NCBI RefSeq assembly: GCF_009193135.1
Contig: NZ_VUKC01000006.1
Span: 62,001 to 126,000 of the forward strand
Length of the DNA: 64,000 nt
Source of the DNA: Georgenia satyanarayanai
Lineage (GTDB): Bacteria; Actinomycetota; Actinomycetes; Actinomycetales; Actinomycetaceae
Direction of reading: 5' to 3'
Shown here: piece after piece, positions 38,359 through 47,519 of the stretch
How positions within the stretch are numbered: the stretch's first letter is position 1
Layout: each line of letters opens with the position of its first letter
Notes under the pieces: model-generated
What the model was told of the DNA's origin: nothing
Database searches by the model: none
What the model saw: only the letters and a program-made list of their open reading frames with translations
Position numbers and translations under genes: made by a program

Positions 38359-39456
38359 ATGACCGCCACCAACTACGCTGTCGCTCCCGGGGAGTACCTC
38401 GAGGAGTGGATCGACGATCATGGCCTGTCCCAGCAGCGAGTGGCCGAGCTCCTCGGAAGCAGCCGCAAGCAGGTGAACGAGATCGTCAATGGACGTGCAC
38501 CGATCACGAGCGACACCGCGATGCGCCTCGAGCGAGTCGTCGGCATCCCCGCGAGGACTTGGCTGAAGTACGAGGCGCTGTACCGAGCCGACCTCGCCCG
38601 CATCGCCGACGAGGAGCACCTCGCCAAGTTTGTCGACGAGATCGCGCCGTCTGCGGTCACGTACCTGCGCAGCATCGGTGCGACCACGGCAACCAAGCGG
38701 TCCCCCGGAAGGCTGGTGTCCGACTTCCTCGCGTTCCACCGTTGCGGGACGTGGGATGCGTATGTCCACCTGCACGAGGAGGCGTCCACGGGCGACTATG
38801 CGCTGGCGGCGCTGAAGGACGCGGGCACGACGTTGGACAGGACGCTACTGACGACGTGGCTGCGGGCCGCCGAGCTGCTGGAGCCCTTCGAGCGCGGCCG
38901 CGGGTTCGAGTACGACCCCGATCGGCTCCACGCGGCCCTTCCCGAACTCCGTGCCCGAGCGGCGGCGCCCGACACCACGATGCTCCGGGACCTCGCGAAC
39001 ATGCTTGCCGACGTAGGTGTCGTCTTCATGGTGGTCGAGCCCCCGAAGAAGCTCCCTTTGCTCGGTATTACGCGCTGGATCGACAAGCGGGTACCCGTCA
39101 TCCAGCAGACCGGACGGTGGGGCAAGGACGGATTCGTCATCTGGACGCTCTTCCACGAGATCGGCCATCTCCTCAATGACCCCCGTGGCGAGATGCACGT
39201 GGAGTACAGCACGGAGAAGAAGCGGAACTCCGCAGCGGAGAAGGCGGCGAACGCGTTCGCTATGGACATCCTTTTCGGAGATGGCGGAGTCTCGCAGTTC
39301 AGCGGCTTGACCTACGACCGCGACATCGCCGCCAAGGCTCGGGAGATCGGCATAGCACCCGGGGTTGCCGTTCACCAGATGCACCGCCGCAGGCTGCTGG
39401 ACTACAGCTTCGGCAATCGACTCTGCGTCGACCTTGCCGGCAGTTTCACCGAGTGA
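38359..39456 (+). CDS. higA: HigA-type antitoxin fused to an M78 (ImmA/IrrE) metallopeptidase
   Basis: A 365-residue protein. Residues ~10-75 are a HigA-like HTH (LSQQRVAELLGSSRKQVNEI). Residues ~210-330 are an ImmA/IrrE-like peptidase domain with HEIGH at 266-270 and the third-ligand region EKAANAFAMD near 294. A normal HigA has only ~100 residues. ImmA/IrrE proteins cleave repressors, so this antitoxin may be able to cut a regulator (or itself) in response to a signal; that is inference. Start ATG with GAAGGAG 5-6 bp upstream. The upstream toxin is only 13 bp away. Confidence 0.85.
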   Translation: MTATNYAVAPGEYLEEWIDDHGLSQQRVAELLGSSRKQVNEIVNGRAPITSDTAMRLERVVGIPARTWLKYEALYRADLARIADEEHLAKFVDEIAPSAVTYLRSIGATTATKRSPGRLVSDFLAFHRCGTWDAYVHLHEEASTGDYALAALKDAGTTLDRTLLTTWLRAAELLEPFERGRGFEYDPDRLHAALPELRARAAAPDTTMLRDLANMLADVGVVFMVVEPPKKLPLLGITRWIDKRVPVIQQTGRWGKDGFVIWTLFHEIGHLLNDPRGEMHVEYSTEKKRNSAAEKAANAFAMDILFGDGGVSQFSGLTYDRDIAAKAREIGIAPGVAVHQMHRRRLLDYSFGNRLCVDLAGSFTE

Positions 39457-40070
39457 CGAGTCACAGCTGGTCCCGGGAGTCCTCGAACCTGGGTCTTCTC
39501 GATACCAATGTGCCGCGACGACGCCATCGCGGCTCCCTGGCGAACCAGTTCGTCCACAGCGGTCAGACTTGACTCTTCGAACCGACCCTCATCTGCAGGT
39601 TCGCCATTAGCCGGGAGGCTGTGGGGGAACCATGGGGGAATCGGGCCGTGTGCGCTCCCCCGCCAAGACGGAGGTGGCGAGACCCTGACGGTAACGTCGT
39701 GATCTCGGGTGGGCAGCGCACCCACCATCGACCACCCCAGCCAGGCCGCGGGCGACCAGGTCGGCGAAGAACTCGTTCCATGCCGCCCCGGTCTCCGAGG
39801 TGGCAACCCGCATGCCCAGGACCTCGCGGTGGCCGTCGCCGTTGACACCGGTGGCGATCAGAAAGCGGTAGCCGAACTCCGGGTCGTCCCCCGGTGAGCG
39901 CATTATGACGTATCGGCGGCGACGGGGCGGGGCCCTGGTTTCCATTCTTGGCTCGCCCCCCTCGCTCGCTGAGCGATCACACGAGCCCGGGTCGCCACCA
40001 GCCCAACATCGCGCCCGCCCGCCGGCTACGGGCCAGTGCAGAACTCCGCACCCGAGTACAGTCCACGAAC
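39457..40070. other. 614-bp region holding only an IS relic
   Basis: Between higA and the next rightward gene there is no intact gene. The only recognisable content is a fragment of an IS256-family transposase on the minus strand (39733-39864). The flanking frames are interrupted and not coding-like. Confidence 0.65.
39733..39864 (-). pseudogene. IS256 (Mutator)-family transposase fragment
   Basis: A 44-codon fragment reads FLIATGVNGDGHREVLGMRV and then ATSETGAAWNEFFADLVARG, a hallmark segment of IS256-family transposases near the catalytic core. The upstream and downstream transposase parts are gone, as are inverted repeats. It is a dead remnant that marks past insertion in this zone. Confidence 0.75.
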
Positions 40071-40580
40071 ATGGCGAGTATCACAGTGCAGACAGCCACC
40101 TGGCCTCCTCCCGTTGACGCAGCCCGTCTCGAGCGCCTCGCGCAAGCTATCAACGCCGCCGGCCACGCCGTCAAGGTTGCGGAGCGCCCTAAACAGGTTG
40201 AAAGGCCTCCCATCAGTCATGGCGCAGACTATCTTGATGTGCTGATTTATATCGGATCAGGAATGGGGGGAGCCGCTCTTACCCTCCTCACACAAGACCT
40301 CTACCGGGTAACGAAGAACTGGTTTCGAAAAGAGCAACGAAAGCCTGATGCGCCCAAGAGTGAGCAGGGCTTCTTACGGTTCTCCATCATGGACCCCGAC
40401 GGACAGATCTTACGCTGCTGGCAAATGGACGATGTCGGAACAAAGGTCGGAATTGAGTTCGGCTTGACGCTTGGCAGGGGCGTAAACGATCCGGTGCGAA
40501 ACGGAGAACCCACGGGTCTCATCGAGGATGACGATGGCCGCCCGAGCGACGGTGACGGCACCCCCTGGAAGGCGCCATGA
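40071..40580 (+). CDS. hypothetical protein, possibly membrane-associated
   Basis: A 169-residue protein that I do not recognise. A hydrophobic stretch (DVLIYIGSGMGGAALTLLT, about residues 50-70) may be a membrane helix, followed by a basic segment and a C-terminal domain with LRFSIMDPDG and IEFGLTLGRG. The ATG at 40071 is the best start. Codon third positions are much less GC-rich than those of the chromosomal genes, which suggests recent transfer. It sits alone between the IS relic and the methyltransferase/helicase cassette, facing that cassette. It could be a defence effector, but nothing in the sequence shows this. Confidence 0.6.
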   Translation: MASITVQTATWPPPVDAARLERLAQAINAAGHAVKVAERPKQVERPPISHGADYLDVLIYIGSGMGGAALTLLTQDLYRVTKNWFRKEQRKPDAPKSEQGFLRFSIMDPDGQILRCWQMDDVGTKVGIEFGLTLGRGVNDPVRNGEPTGLIEDDDGRPSDGDGTPWKAP

Positions 40581-40702
40581 TATCCGATCCACCGAAGGCG
40601 GCATCGAGCCGGGACATCCACGTCCGGGCTGGTGCGCCGTCTCATAAATGATCGTTATTGGACTATCCTTCCTTCCTTTCGGGAGTCGCCAGCCACGTCG
40701 GC

Positions 40703-43465
40703 TCAGATGTCAAGCACTTCCTGACCTGTGAGCTTGGCGTAGCGTCGAAAAAGGTGCTTTTGGCGGTCGTCCTCCGTGGCGCCAGGCTTAAGGTCGAAGA
40801 TCCGGTCCATCACCCGGTCGAGTTCAGCATGGGCCTCCAGGAGGTCAGCTGGTATCCCATCCGGCGCGTAGAGGTCCGCGAGGGAGGCACTCAAGTGTTG
40901 GCTGCGGGCGTCCACGATGCCTTGGGCTGCGGCGACCACGGCGCCCCGCTGGCGGTCACTGAGGGGCGGCAGCGGGAAGGTGTTGTAGGTGAAGGTGTTG
41001 GAGAACCGCAAGTCCGACTTGATCCGCCCGCCGATCGCCCGCATCCAGGCGATGAACATGGACGAAGACAGGACGCCCAGGACGAAGCCGTCCGGATCGG
41101 CCACCATGAAGTTCGCGTTCCCGTTGATGACCTCGCTGTCGTATCGGGCTGCGGTGAAGTAGCGGCGATGTTCGCCGACGTGCGCGGGGATCGCCAGATA
41201 GCTCGTATCGGGCTGCCGTCGTTCATCGAACAGGTGGGGCGTGGCTGCCTTCTTCCTCGTGGCGGCCTTTGAGCTGGCCTGACGCATCGCGCGCACTGCC
41301 GCGACACGGCTTCGCAGGACCGGACTGGAGTTGATCTCTTCCTGCGTGGCTCCCACGAGCCATAGGCACCAGCGGTCCTTGTCGTGGAGGAGTTCCTTGG
41401 CGCCGACGAATCGGCGCAAGTACTTACTTGCGGTGGGGTCGGCCTGGACAATGGGGAGGTCTGTCGCCGAGACGAAGAAGTGGCCGCCGTCGGTGGGCTT
41501 GTTGCCATACCCGACCGCCGGCATGGACGGGGAGATAGGTCGGGTTCGACTGCTGACGAGGAGGATCGGGGCGTCTGCCACGAGGTAGGGGTTAATCTTG
41601 CTCGCGACGTGGGGCGTTCCCTTGCCAACGCCACCCCATGGGTATGTCCAAAGCGTAGGTCTGGGGGTCGTTGCCTTGTCGAAACCGATGATGGAGACAT
41701 GCACCGCGGCCCCGCCTTTGGCTTCTGTCACCCAGCGGAAGGAGCGGTGGGCGAAGCGGCAGCGCCACCCTGCCTCGAGGATGGGGCGCCAGAGGAACTC
41801 GACGGCTTCGCCTTGGCAGATGGAGTTGGTGGAGACGAAGGCCCACCGGCCCTTGTGGGAGCCGTAGTGGTCGATGGCTTTGGCGTACCAGCAGGTAACG
41901 TAGTCGAGGTAGCCGTTGTACCGCGGTCCCCAGATTGCCTTGGTGTCGGCGGTCTGCTGGGCGGTTTTGGTGTACTGGCCGATGAATGGCGGGTTACCCA
42001 CGACGATGGTGTCGTCACTTGGCGGCACGATGTGGCGCCAGTCCAGGTGTAGCGCGTTGTCGTGCACGATCGTGGGGGCGATTTTGATAGGGAGCCGGTC
42101 GGGAGGGTTGCCGAACTCCTCCTGCATCGCCTGGTTGGCCAGGTGATCGACCAGCAGCATCGCGACTTCGGCGATCCGGGCCGGCCATTCCTCGATCTCG
42201 ATGCCGTAGAAGTGATCCAGGGTGACCTTGATGTCGCCGGTGACGTCCAGTGTCATCTGTGACCGGCTCCAGTTGAGGTCGGCCTCATCCAGCTGGCGCC
42301 GGCGCTTGAGGATTTCTAGCTCGATGGCGCGCAGTTCGCGGTAGGCGACGATGAGGAAGTTGCCGCACCCACAGGCGGGGTCCATGATCCTGAGCCGGCC
42401 GAGGTCGTTGTGGAGCCGAGTGAGCTGGCCCTTGTCGTCCCATGCCTGGTCGAGGCGGTCGCGGTACTCGTCGAGGAAGAGCGGGTTGATGGTTTTGAGG
42501 ATGTTTTCCTCGGTGGTGTAGTGCTCTCCGCCTTCGCGGCGGGCTTCCTTGTCCTTCACGACCTGGAACATGGACCCGAAGACGGCGGGAGAGATGAGTG
42601 ACCAGTCAAAGTCGCACGCATCAAGGAGGCCAGCTCGAAAGCCGGCGCTCAATTCGCTCAGGTGGAGCTGGTCGCGGTACAGACCGCCGTTGACATATCG
42701 GAACTCAGCAAGGGGAGAGCCCGGCGGCAGGCCTCGCAACTTCTCGTCCTTGTTCAACACGTCGAACAGGTCGATGAGGTCGGTGTGCAGGGTGGTGTCA
42801 GTGGTGTAGGTGGCGAGCCAGTCGCGGAACATGTTGGTGCGCCACATGCCGGAGTCGTCACCGAAGAGCAGGAAGAGCAGGCGCGCGAGCAGGAGCGTGG
42901 CGTCGTGCGTGCTGAGCTCGGATGCCTCGAGCTCGGTGTACAGGCGTGCCATGAGCCGGGCGGCCGCCACAGAGGCGGCCTCGGCCTCGACGTCGAAGGC
43001 TGACCGCATGCGGGCTAGGACCTCAACGAGGGTTGGGTCCTCATCAAAGTCGATGGTGATCGCATCGAGCTGGTCAATCAGGTGGGTGTCGTCCTCACCG
43101 ACCTTGTGGGCGTGGACGAGCAGCTTGGCGTTGACGCCGCCGGTCTGGGCTCGGCGTGGCCAGCGCCATTCCTGCTCGGTGTCGCTGGTGAAGATCACCA
43201 GACGTTCGAAGTTGTCCTTCTCCAAAGCCTGGTCGAGGGCGCGCTGGATGCGCCGGCCGGGCAGTTCAGAGCAGTGCCAGATCCGCATGCCCTTGTAGCC
43301 GGCCACCTGGGTGAGGGTGTAAGTGGAGTTCTCGAAGGCGACGGTGCGGTCGGGCTGGTCAGGGTTGTCCCAGCCAAGCTCCTCGATGAACAACTTGCGG
43401 AAGTCGCGGCGGTCGACCAGTGGCAGCAGACGGGCGGAGGTGAGCGTCGCGGAGGTGGCGGTCAT
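40703..43465 (-). CDS. Eco57I/MmeI-like class I DNA methyltransferase
   Basis: A 920-residue DNA adenine-methyltransferase-type protein. Residues 1-~120 are an N-terminal domain (VDRRDFRKLFIEELGW, then GMRIWHCSELPGRRIQRALD) that I associate with Eco57I/MmeI-like enzymes. Motif I is DPACGCGNF at ~362-370, motif IV NPPF at ~490-493, and the C-terminal third (from AVGYGNKPTDGG) looks like a target-recognition domain. No clear PD-(D/E)XK nuclease triad is evident, so cutting may be done by the partner gene. The start overlaps the upstream helicase stop by 4 bp (ATGA). Probable role: protective or signalling methylation in a restriction-like system. Confidence 0.8.
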   Translation of the reverse strand: MTATSATLTSARLLPLVDRRDFRKLFIEELGWDNPDQPDRTVAFENSTYTLTQVAGYKGMRIWHCSELPGRRIQRALDQALEKDNFERLVIFTSDTEQEWRWPRRAQTGGVNAKLLVHAHKVGEDDTHLIDQLDAITIDFDEDPTLVEVLARMRSAFDVEAEAASVAAARLMARLYTELEASELSTHDATLLLARLLFLLFGDDSGMWRTNMFRDWLATYTTDTTLHTDLIDLFDVLNKDEKLRGLPPGSPLAEFRYVNGGLYRDQLHLSELSAGFRAGLLDACDFDWSLISPAVFGSMFQVVKDKEARREGGEHYTTEENILKTINPLFLDEYRDRLDQAWDDKGQLTRLHNDLGRLRIMDPACGCGNFLIVAYRELRAIELEILKRRRQLDEADLNWSRSQMTLDVTGDIKVTLDHFYGIEIEEWPARIAEVAMLLVDHLANQAMQEEFGNPPDRLPIKIAPTIVHDNALHLDWRHIVPPSDDTIVVGNPPFIGQYTKTAQQTADTKAIWGPRYNGYLDYVTCWYAKAIDHYGSHKGRWAFVSTNSICQGEAVEFLWRPILEAGWRCRFAHRSFRWVTEAKGGAAVHVSIIGFDKATTPRPTLWTYPWGGVGKGTPHVASKINPYLVADAPILLVSSRTRPISPSMPAVGYGNKPTDGGHFFVSATDLPIVQADPTASKYLRRFVGAKELLHDKDRWCLWLVGATQEEINSSPVLRSRVAAVRAMRQASSKAATRKKAATPHLFDERRQPDTSYLAIPAHVGEHRRYFTAARYDSEVINGNANFMVADPDGFVLGVLSSSMFIAWMRAIGGRIKSDLRFSNTFTYNTFPLPPLSDRQRGAVVAAAQGIVDARSQHLSASLADLYAPDGIPADLLEAHAELDRVMDRIFDLKPGATEDDRQKHLFRRYAKLTGQEVLDI

Positions 43466-46400
43466 CGGATTCCCATGCTGGAGACGATGCGGATCGGGTC
43501 GTTGCTGGTGCGGCTCTCAATCACAAGCTGGTCATCGCGGTGTAAGGCGGTGACGCGGGCGGCGAGAGCCTCATCGTTGACGGCGGAGCGGATCGCGCTG
43601 CGGAGGCGCCGCTCCGCCTCTCGCGTCAGGGGATGCTGGTAGAGAGCTTCCAAGGCGGCCTGGGTGTCGGGGCTGCGGGTGGCATACTCCAGGGTTTCCC
43701 CGAGCCGGTTCCACACCTGTCGGCGCACCCCGCGCAGTCGGCCCGCGATGGCCTGGGGCGTGGCGAGTGGGCCGCGCACGAGACCGACGATCAGGTCCTC
43801 GTGGTCCTCGCGGAGTTCGAGCCCTTCCTCGGTGGGGGCCGCTTCGAACAGGCGCAGTGCCTCGTGACCGGTGAGGAGCCGCGGCTCTTTCCCTAGGGGT
43901 GCGAATCCGAACCCGTCGATGCCGCTGGCGGTGCGCACGAAGCACACCACACCGGCCTCTCGGTCGGTCACGCGTTGGGCGCGGGTGGCGTCGATGAGGT
44001 CTGGTAGTTGCGCGATCTTCTTCGCCAGGGCCGGGTCGGCCTTCTCGGCGTTGGACCAATACTGGAACGCGAGCGAGGAGGCATCGACGTCGTCGATACT
44101 GTCGGTGCCGTCGTGGTCGTCGAGGTTGCCGTTGTACAGGTCGCTGATGACGTGTACCTCGCCTTCGGTGCCGAAGAACTGCTCATCGGAACCAAAGGCC
44201 TCAGCATTCGCGGACAGTCGTGCAGCGATCCGCCGGCGCAGCGAGATCACGTTCTCGAGGGACTCGTGGAAGAAGGAGTAGATGAACACCTCGTCGGCGC
44301 TCTGCCCGACCCTGTCGACACGGCCGGCGCGCTGGATGAGCCGGATGATGGCCCACGGCAGGTCATAGTTGACGATGATGTGAGCGTCCTGCAGGTTCTG
44401 GCCCTCGGACAGGACGTCGGTGGCGACCAAGACCCGCAACTCATCCTCAGGCGCCACGCCCGGGTCCTTGCCGGGCAGAGAGTTGGACCGAGGCGAGAAC
44501 CGGTGGGCCAGCCGGGTGGGATCTTCACTGGCACCAGTCACAGCGGCGACATCGGTGATGCCGACCGCGGCGAGCTCTGCAGCGACGTAAAGCGCGGTGT
44601 CCTTGTACTCGGTGAACACCAGGATCTTGTCGTGCGGGTGGCGCTGTGTGAGCAGGTCGATGAGGGCGTGGAGCTTCGAGTCCCGGCTGGCGTCCCAGTC
44701 TCCGAAGGAGTCCAGCAGCTCGGATAGAGCGGTGGTGTCACGTTCCAGTGCATCGCGTAGTGCAGGGGTAAAGAGCCCAGGACGGACCCAGGTGACCCCC
44801 GTGGGACTTGCCGCCTGCAGAGCTTCGTACCGCCTGGCTGGCTCCGCCCCGAGCACATCAGCACCCTCGGCGTCAGCGGTGGTTTCGTCCTCGTCCCACG
44901 CCATGTTCACGTCCAGGATCGTCCCGGTCGGCACGGGCAAGCCTTTGTCGATGGCATAGAGGAACAACTCGTTGCGGGCCACGTGGCGGTGGAGGGACAG
45001 GGTGAAGGCATACCCACCGGAGGACAAGCGCTTGTAGAAGGTGGTCTTCACGAACCCAGCTACCTGCCCGCGGCCACGAGCGATGTCCTCCACCCACGCG
45101 CGCTCCTCCTCCGTCAGGAGAACCGACCGGTTCAGGTACCGCGCTAAGTCATAGCGGGGTAGGGAAAGCGCGTCGATCGTCGCGAGCGCCTCGTCTGATG
45201 CCATGGCGCGAGCTGGGTCGCTGGCTCCGAAGTCGTGCGCGAGGGGGCGCGCCACCCGGTCGGGGAAGGTGAAGCGGGTGCCGTCGGCGAACTCGAGATA
45301 GTCCCGACCGTGCTCGTCTTGGGCGGTGTAGTTGGACCTAATGAAGGACCGCGTCCGGCGCACCAGGTGCTCGGACATGAGCCGCTTCCAGTCATCGGGG
45401 TCTTCTGAGCGGCGGAACGCGGCCAGTGTGCTGATTTTCCCGTCGACCTTGTCACGCAGCTGAGGGTCAGCGGCCAGCGCGTTTGTCGGAGAGATGCCAA
45501 GGTCGTCGTCCTCTTCGATGTAGAGGCCGAGCTGGTTGGCGACGTCGGTGAACTGGATGTTGTAGGGGGTTGCGGTCAGCCCCAGGACCTTGGAGTCGTT
45601 CGCGCGGATGTAGTCGCGGATGGCGGCATAGTCGCGTCGTTCGTTGTTGCGCAGTGTGTGGGACTCATCGACGATCACGAAGGGGTAGCGGCGCAGTTCC
45701 GGTAGGACGTTGTGGACCATGGAGTACGGCACGACTTTGCCGTGCAGGTCGTACGCCCCGAGGTGTTCCTCCCACATACGCACCAAGTTCTTCGGGCAGA
45801 CCACCAACGGCATGTATCCGTGCTCGTCCCTGAGCATCAACGCGACCGCGATGGCAGTGAGTGTCTTACCGAGGCCCACGACGTCACCGAGCATGGTTCC
45901 GCCCCGGGTGACGATGCGTCGGGCGAGCGTGCGCACCGCGGTGGTCTGGTAGTCGAGCAGCAAGGAGGCGATCTCCGGCGGGATGGAGTACTCAGCTTCG
46001 CCATCGCGCACGTCGCGGGACAGGTCGTAGCAAACCTTGAGAAACACCTCGTACGGCCGGCGCGGCTCAGGTGTTGCCCAGGACTCGTCGATCAGGTCCA
46101 GCAGCTCTGTGGTTACTGGCCGGCTGAAGCGGTCGTTCCACCGGTCCTCGAACCACTGCGCGAGGTCGGCCGACGCGGCCGAATCGACGACGTCGACGTT
46201 CAGCTCGAGGTTCGACGTCAACCCGGGGGCAGTCAGGTTGGATGAGCCGACGAATCCGATGATCGGGGTATTGAGGTCCTGACGATGGAAGACGTAGGTC
46301 TTCCCGTGCAGCGGCCTGCGGGTGAAGACCTTCACCTCGACCTTCCCCTCGGCGAGCAGGTCCCGTAGGGACCGCAGGGTGCTACGGTCGGCGGCGGTCG

Positions 46401-46743
46401 GCAAACCCCGCATCAGTTGGACGCGCAACTGCTCCAGCAACTGGTCACGTCGAGCGCGCGCCGCGGTGTTGTCCGCCTCGTGGCTCGGGGCGTCATCCAC
46501 TTCCGATTGCAGGGAGTCCAACGCCTCCTGCTGAGGTCCACCGGTGACCATCCCGATCAGAATCCGGGCTACCGGCTTCCCACCACCCCCCGGTTCAACC
46601 TTCTCGCGGACGAGGTCATCAAAGGCACTCCACCCGCGCAGGTTGAAGTAGCCCACCGCCACGTCGAGCCGGTCAAACTCCTGCAGCGTGGCCTGAAGGT
46701 GCGTGCCCAGCTGGTTGTGGATGTTGTCGAAGATCCGCGTCAC
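43462..46743 (-). CDS. PLD-nuclease/SNF2-helicase fusion protein
   Basis: A 1093-residue protein. The N-terminal ~250 residues hold one phospholipase D-type motif (HGK at 146-148, GSSNLT at 166-171). An SNF2/DEAD-type helicase follows: Walker A GLGKT at 290-294, DESH at 359-362, TATPYN, and in the second lobe VFTEYKD, TDVLSEGQNLQ and QRAGRVDRVGQ. It is probably a DNA translocase/nuclease. GTG at 46743 is the most likely start because the family core begins there (VTRIFDNIHNQLG), but its ribosome-binding site is weak. It is translationally coupled to the methyltransferase. The domain set (helicase, PLD, methyltransferase) recalls DISARM, but DrmA and DrmB are absent, so that name is not used. 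Confidence 0.82.
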   Translation of the reverse strand: MTRIFDNIHNQLGTHLQATLQEFDRLDVAVGYFNLRGWSAFDDLVREKVEPGGGGKPVARILIGMVTGGPQQEALDSLQSEVDDAPSHEADNTAARARRDQLLEQLRVQLMRGLPTAADRSTLRSLRDLLAEGKVEVKVFTRRPLHGKTYVFHRQDLNTPIIGFVGSSNLTAPGLTSNLELNVDVVDSAASADLAQWFEDRWNDRFSRPVTTELLDLIDESWATPEPRRPYEVFLKVCYDLSRDVRDGEAEYSIPPEIASLLLDYQTTAVRTLARRIVTRGGTMLGDVVGLGKTLTAIAVALMLRDEHGYMPLVVCPKNLVRMWEEHLGAYDLHGKVVPYSMVHNVLPELRRYPFVIVDESHTLRNNERRDYAAIRDYIRANDSKVLGLTATPYNIQFTDVANQLGLYIEEDDDLGISPTNALAADPQLRDKVDGKISTLAAFRRSEDPDDWKRLMSEHLVRRTRSFIRSNYTAQDEHGRDYLEFADGTRFTFPDRVARPLAHDFGASDPARAMASDEALATIDALSLPRYDLARYLNRSVLLTEEERAWVEDIARGRGQVAGFVKTTFYKRLSSGGYAFTLSLHRHVARNELFLYAIDKGLPVPTGTILDVNMAWDEDETTADAEGADVLGAEPARRYEALQAASPTGVTWVRPGLFTPALRDALERDTTALSELLDSFGDWDASRDSKLHALIDLLTQRHPHDKILVFTEYKDTALYVAAELAAVGITDVAAVTGASEDPTRLAHRFSPRSNSLPGKDPGVAPEDELRVLVATDVLSEGQNLQDAHIIVNYDLPWAIIRLIQRAGRVDRVGQSADEVFIYSFFHESLENVISLRRRIAARLSANAEAFGSDEQFFGTEGEVHVISDLYNGNLDDHDGTDSIDDVDASSLAFQYWSNAEKADPALAKKIAQLPDLIDATRAQRVTDREAGVVCFVRTASGIDGFGFAPLGKEPRLLTGHEALRLFEAAPTEEGLELREDHEDLIVGLVRGPLATPQAIAGRLRGVRRQVWNRLGETLEYATRSPDTQAALEALYQHPLTREAERRLRSAIRSAVNDEALAARVTALHRDDQLVIESRTSNDPIRIVSSMGIR

Positions 46744-47042
46744 GCCGTCAGCCCGCCCGTTCTCATTGCCTCTTTGGTGCTCTACAGCGAGCACGCCTGC
46801 TGAGCCGATTCTGCCCGACAGGTGTGGCACATCGCTGGGTCGTTCCGCCTTGAGTCTTCCACCATGTTGCCCGAACTCTCGACGCGGCCACATCGAGTTC
46901 GCCACGATGCGTCTGATGCATGTCGGCGATGAAGACGGCCACGGCCGTTACGGCGTACTCGACGGAGACGTCGAGGGTCTCCTAAGCCATGAGGGAGCCC
47001 GGCAGTCACGCCATTCTGCCGACGTCGCGTACGTGGTGTGCC
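46744..47042. other. 299-bp gap, no gene seen
   Basis: Between the helicase start and the small 47043-47519 gene (same strand). Short open frames occur, but none is supported by codon bias, ribosome-binding site or a recognisable protein. It probably contains the promoter of the helicase/methyltransferase cassette. Confidence 0.5.
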
Positions 47043-47519
47043 CTAGCTTCGCTTGCCTAGACCAGGCAGTCCCCCACTGACCGTCCTGACCGAGGTGGAC
47101 GCGGCCCCATCGAAACGCCCCGGACGGCTGACGCCGGCTGCCGACCGAATCACCGCCGCATCTTGCGCGGCAGCTCGCTGGCGGGCTGCGCGCCGAGCCT
47201 GCGCCTTCTTCTTGGCACGATTGCGCTCACGTTGCCTACTGCCCCGCAGGACGGCCAAGATGCGTCGATCGTCGTCACGGTCAAGGTTCCCCGGGATTCC
47301 GCGTTGAGCGCGCAGCCAGCGCATGACGTGCTTGACCGTGTCGCCGGCGTCGAGCCGCCGGCCGACGGCCGCAACCACATCGAAGCCCGCACTCCGACTA
47401 AGCTCCGCGCACATCGTCTTGGGCAACATCGCGGCGCGGACAGCACGGTCATGCACTGAGGTCGCGGGGGCGTCTGGTGCTTGACTCATCTGGATAACAC
47501 TATTGCTGAGCGTCGACAC
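47043..47519 (-). CDS. small basic hypothetical protein
   Basis: A protein of up to 158 residues (GTG 47519; an ATG at 47489 gives 148). It is rich in Arg and Ala with a long basic helix (RQRERNRAKKKAQARRAARQRAAA), so it probably binds nucleic acid. The start overlaps the upstream membrane-protein gene by 20 bp. I do not recognise the family. Position downstream of the relaxase gene suggests an accessory mobilisation protein, but this is inference. Confidence 0.55.
   Translation of the reverse strand: MSTLSNSVIQMSQAPDAPATSVHDRAVRAAMLPKTMCAELSRSAGFDVVAAVGRRLDAGDTVKHVMRWLRAQRGIPGNLDRDDDRRILAVLRGSRQRERNRAKKKAQARRAARQRAAAQDAAVIRSAAGVSRPGRFDGAASTSVRTVSGGLPGLGKRS

Noticed and set aside
39733-39864. 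Active IS256 element
   Set aside because: Only a 44-codon fragment remains; no complete transposase or inverted repeats.
40703-46743. DISARM or BREX system
   Set aside because: The methyltransferase, helicase and PLD parts recall DISARM, but DrmA and DrmB are missing; no BrxC/PglZ-like gene is present.
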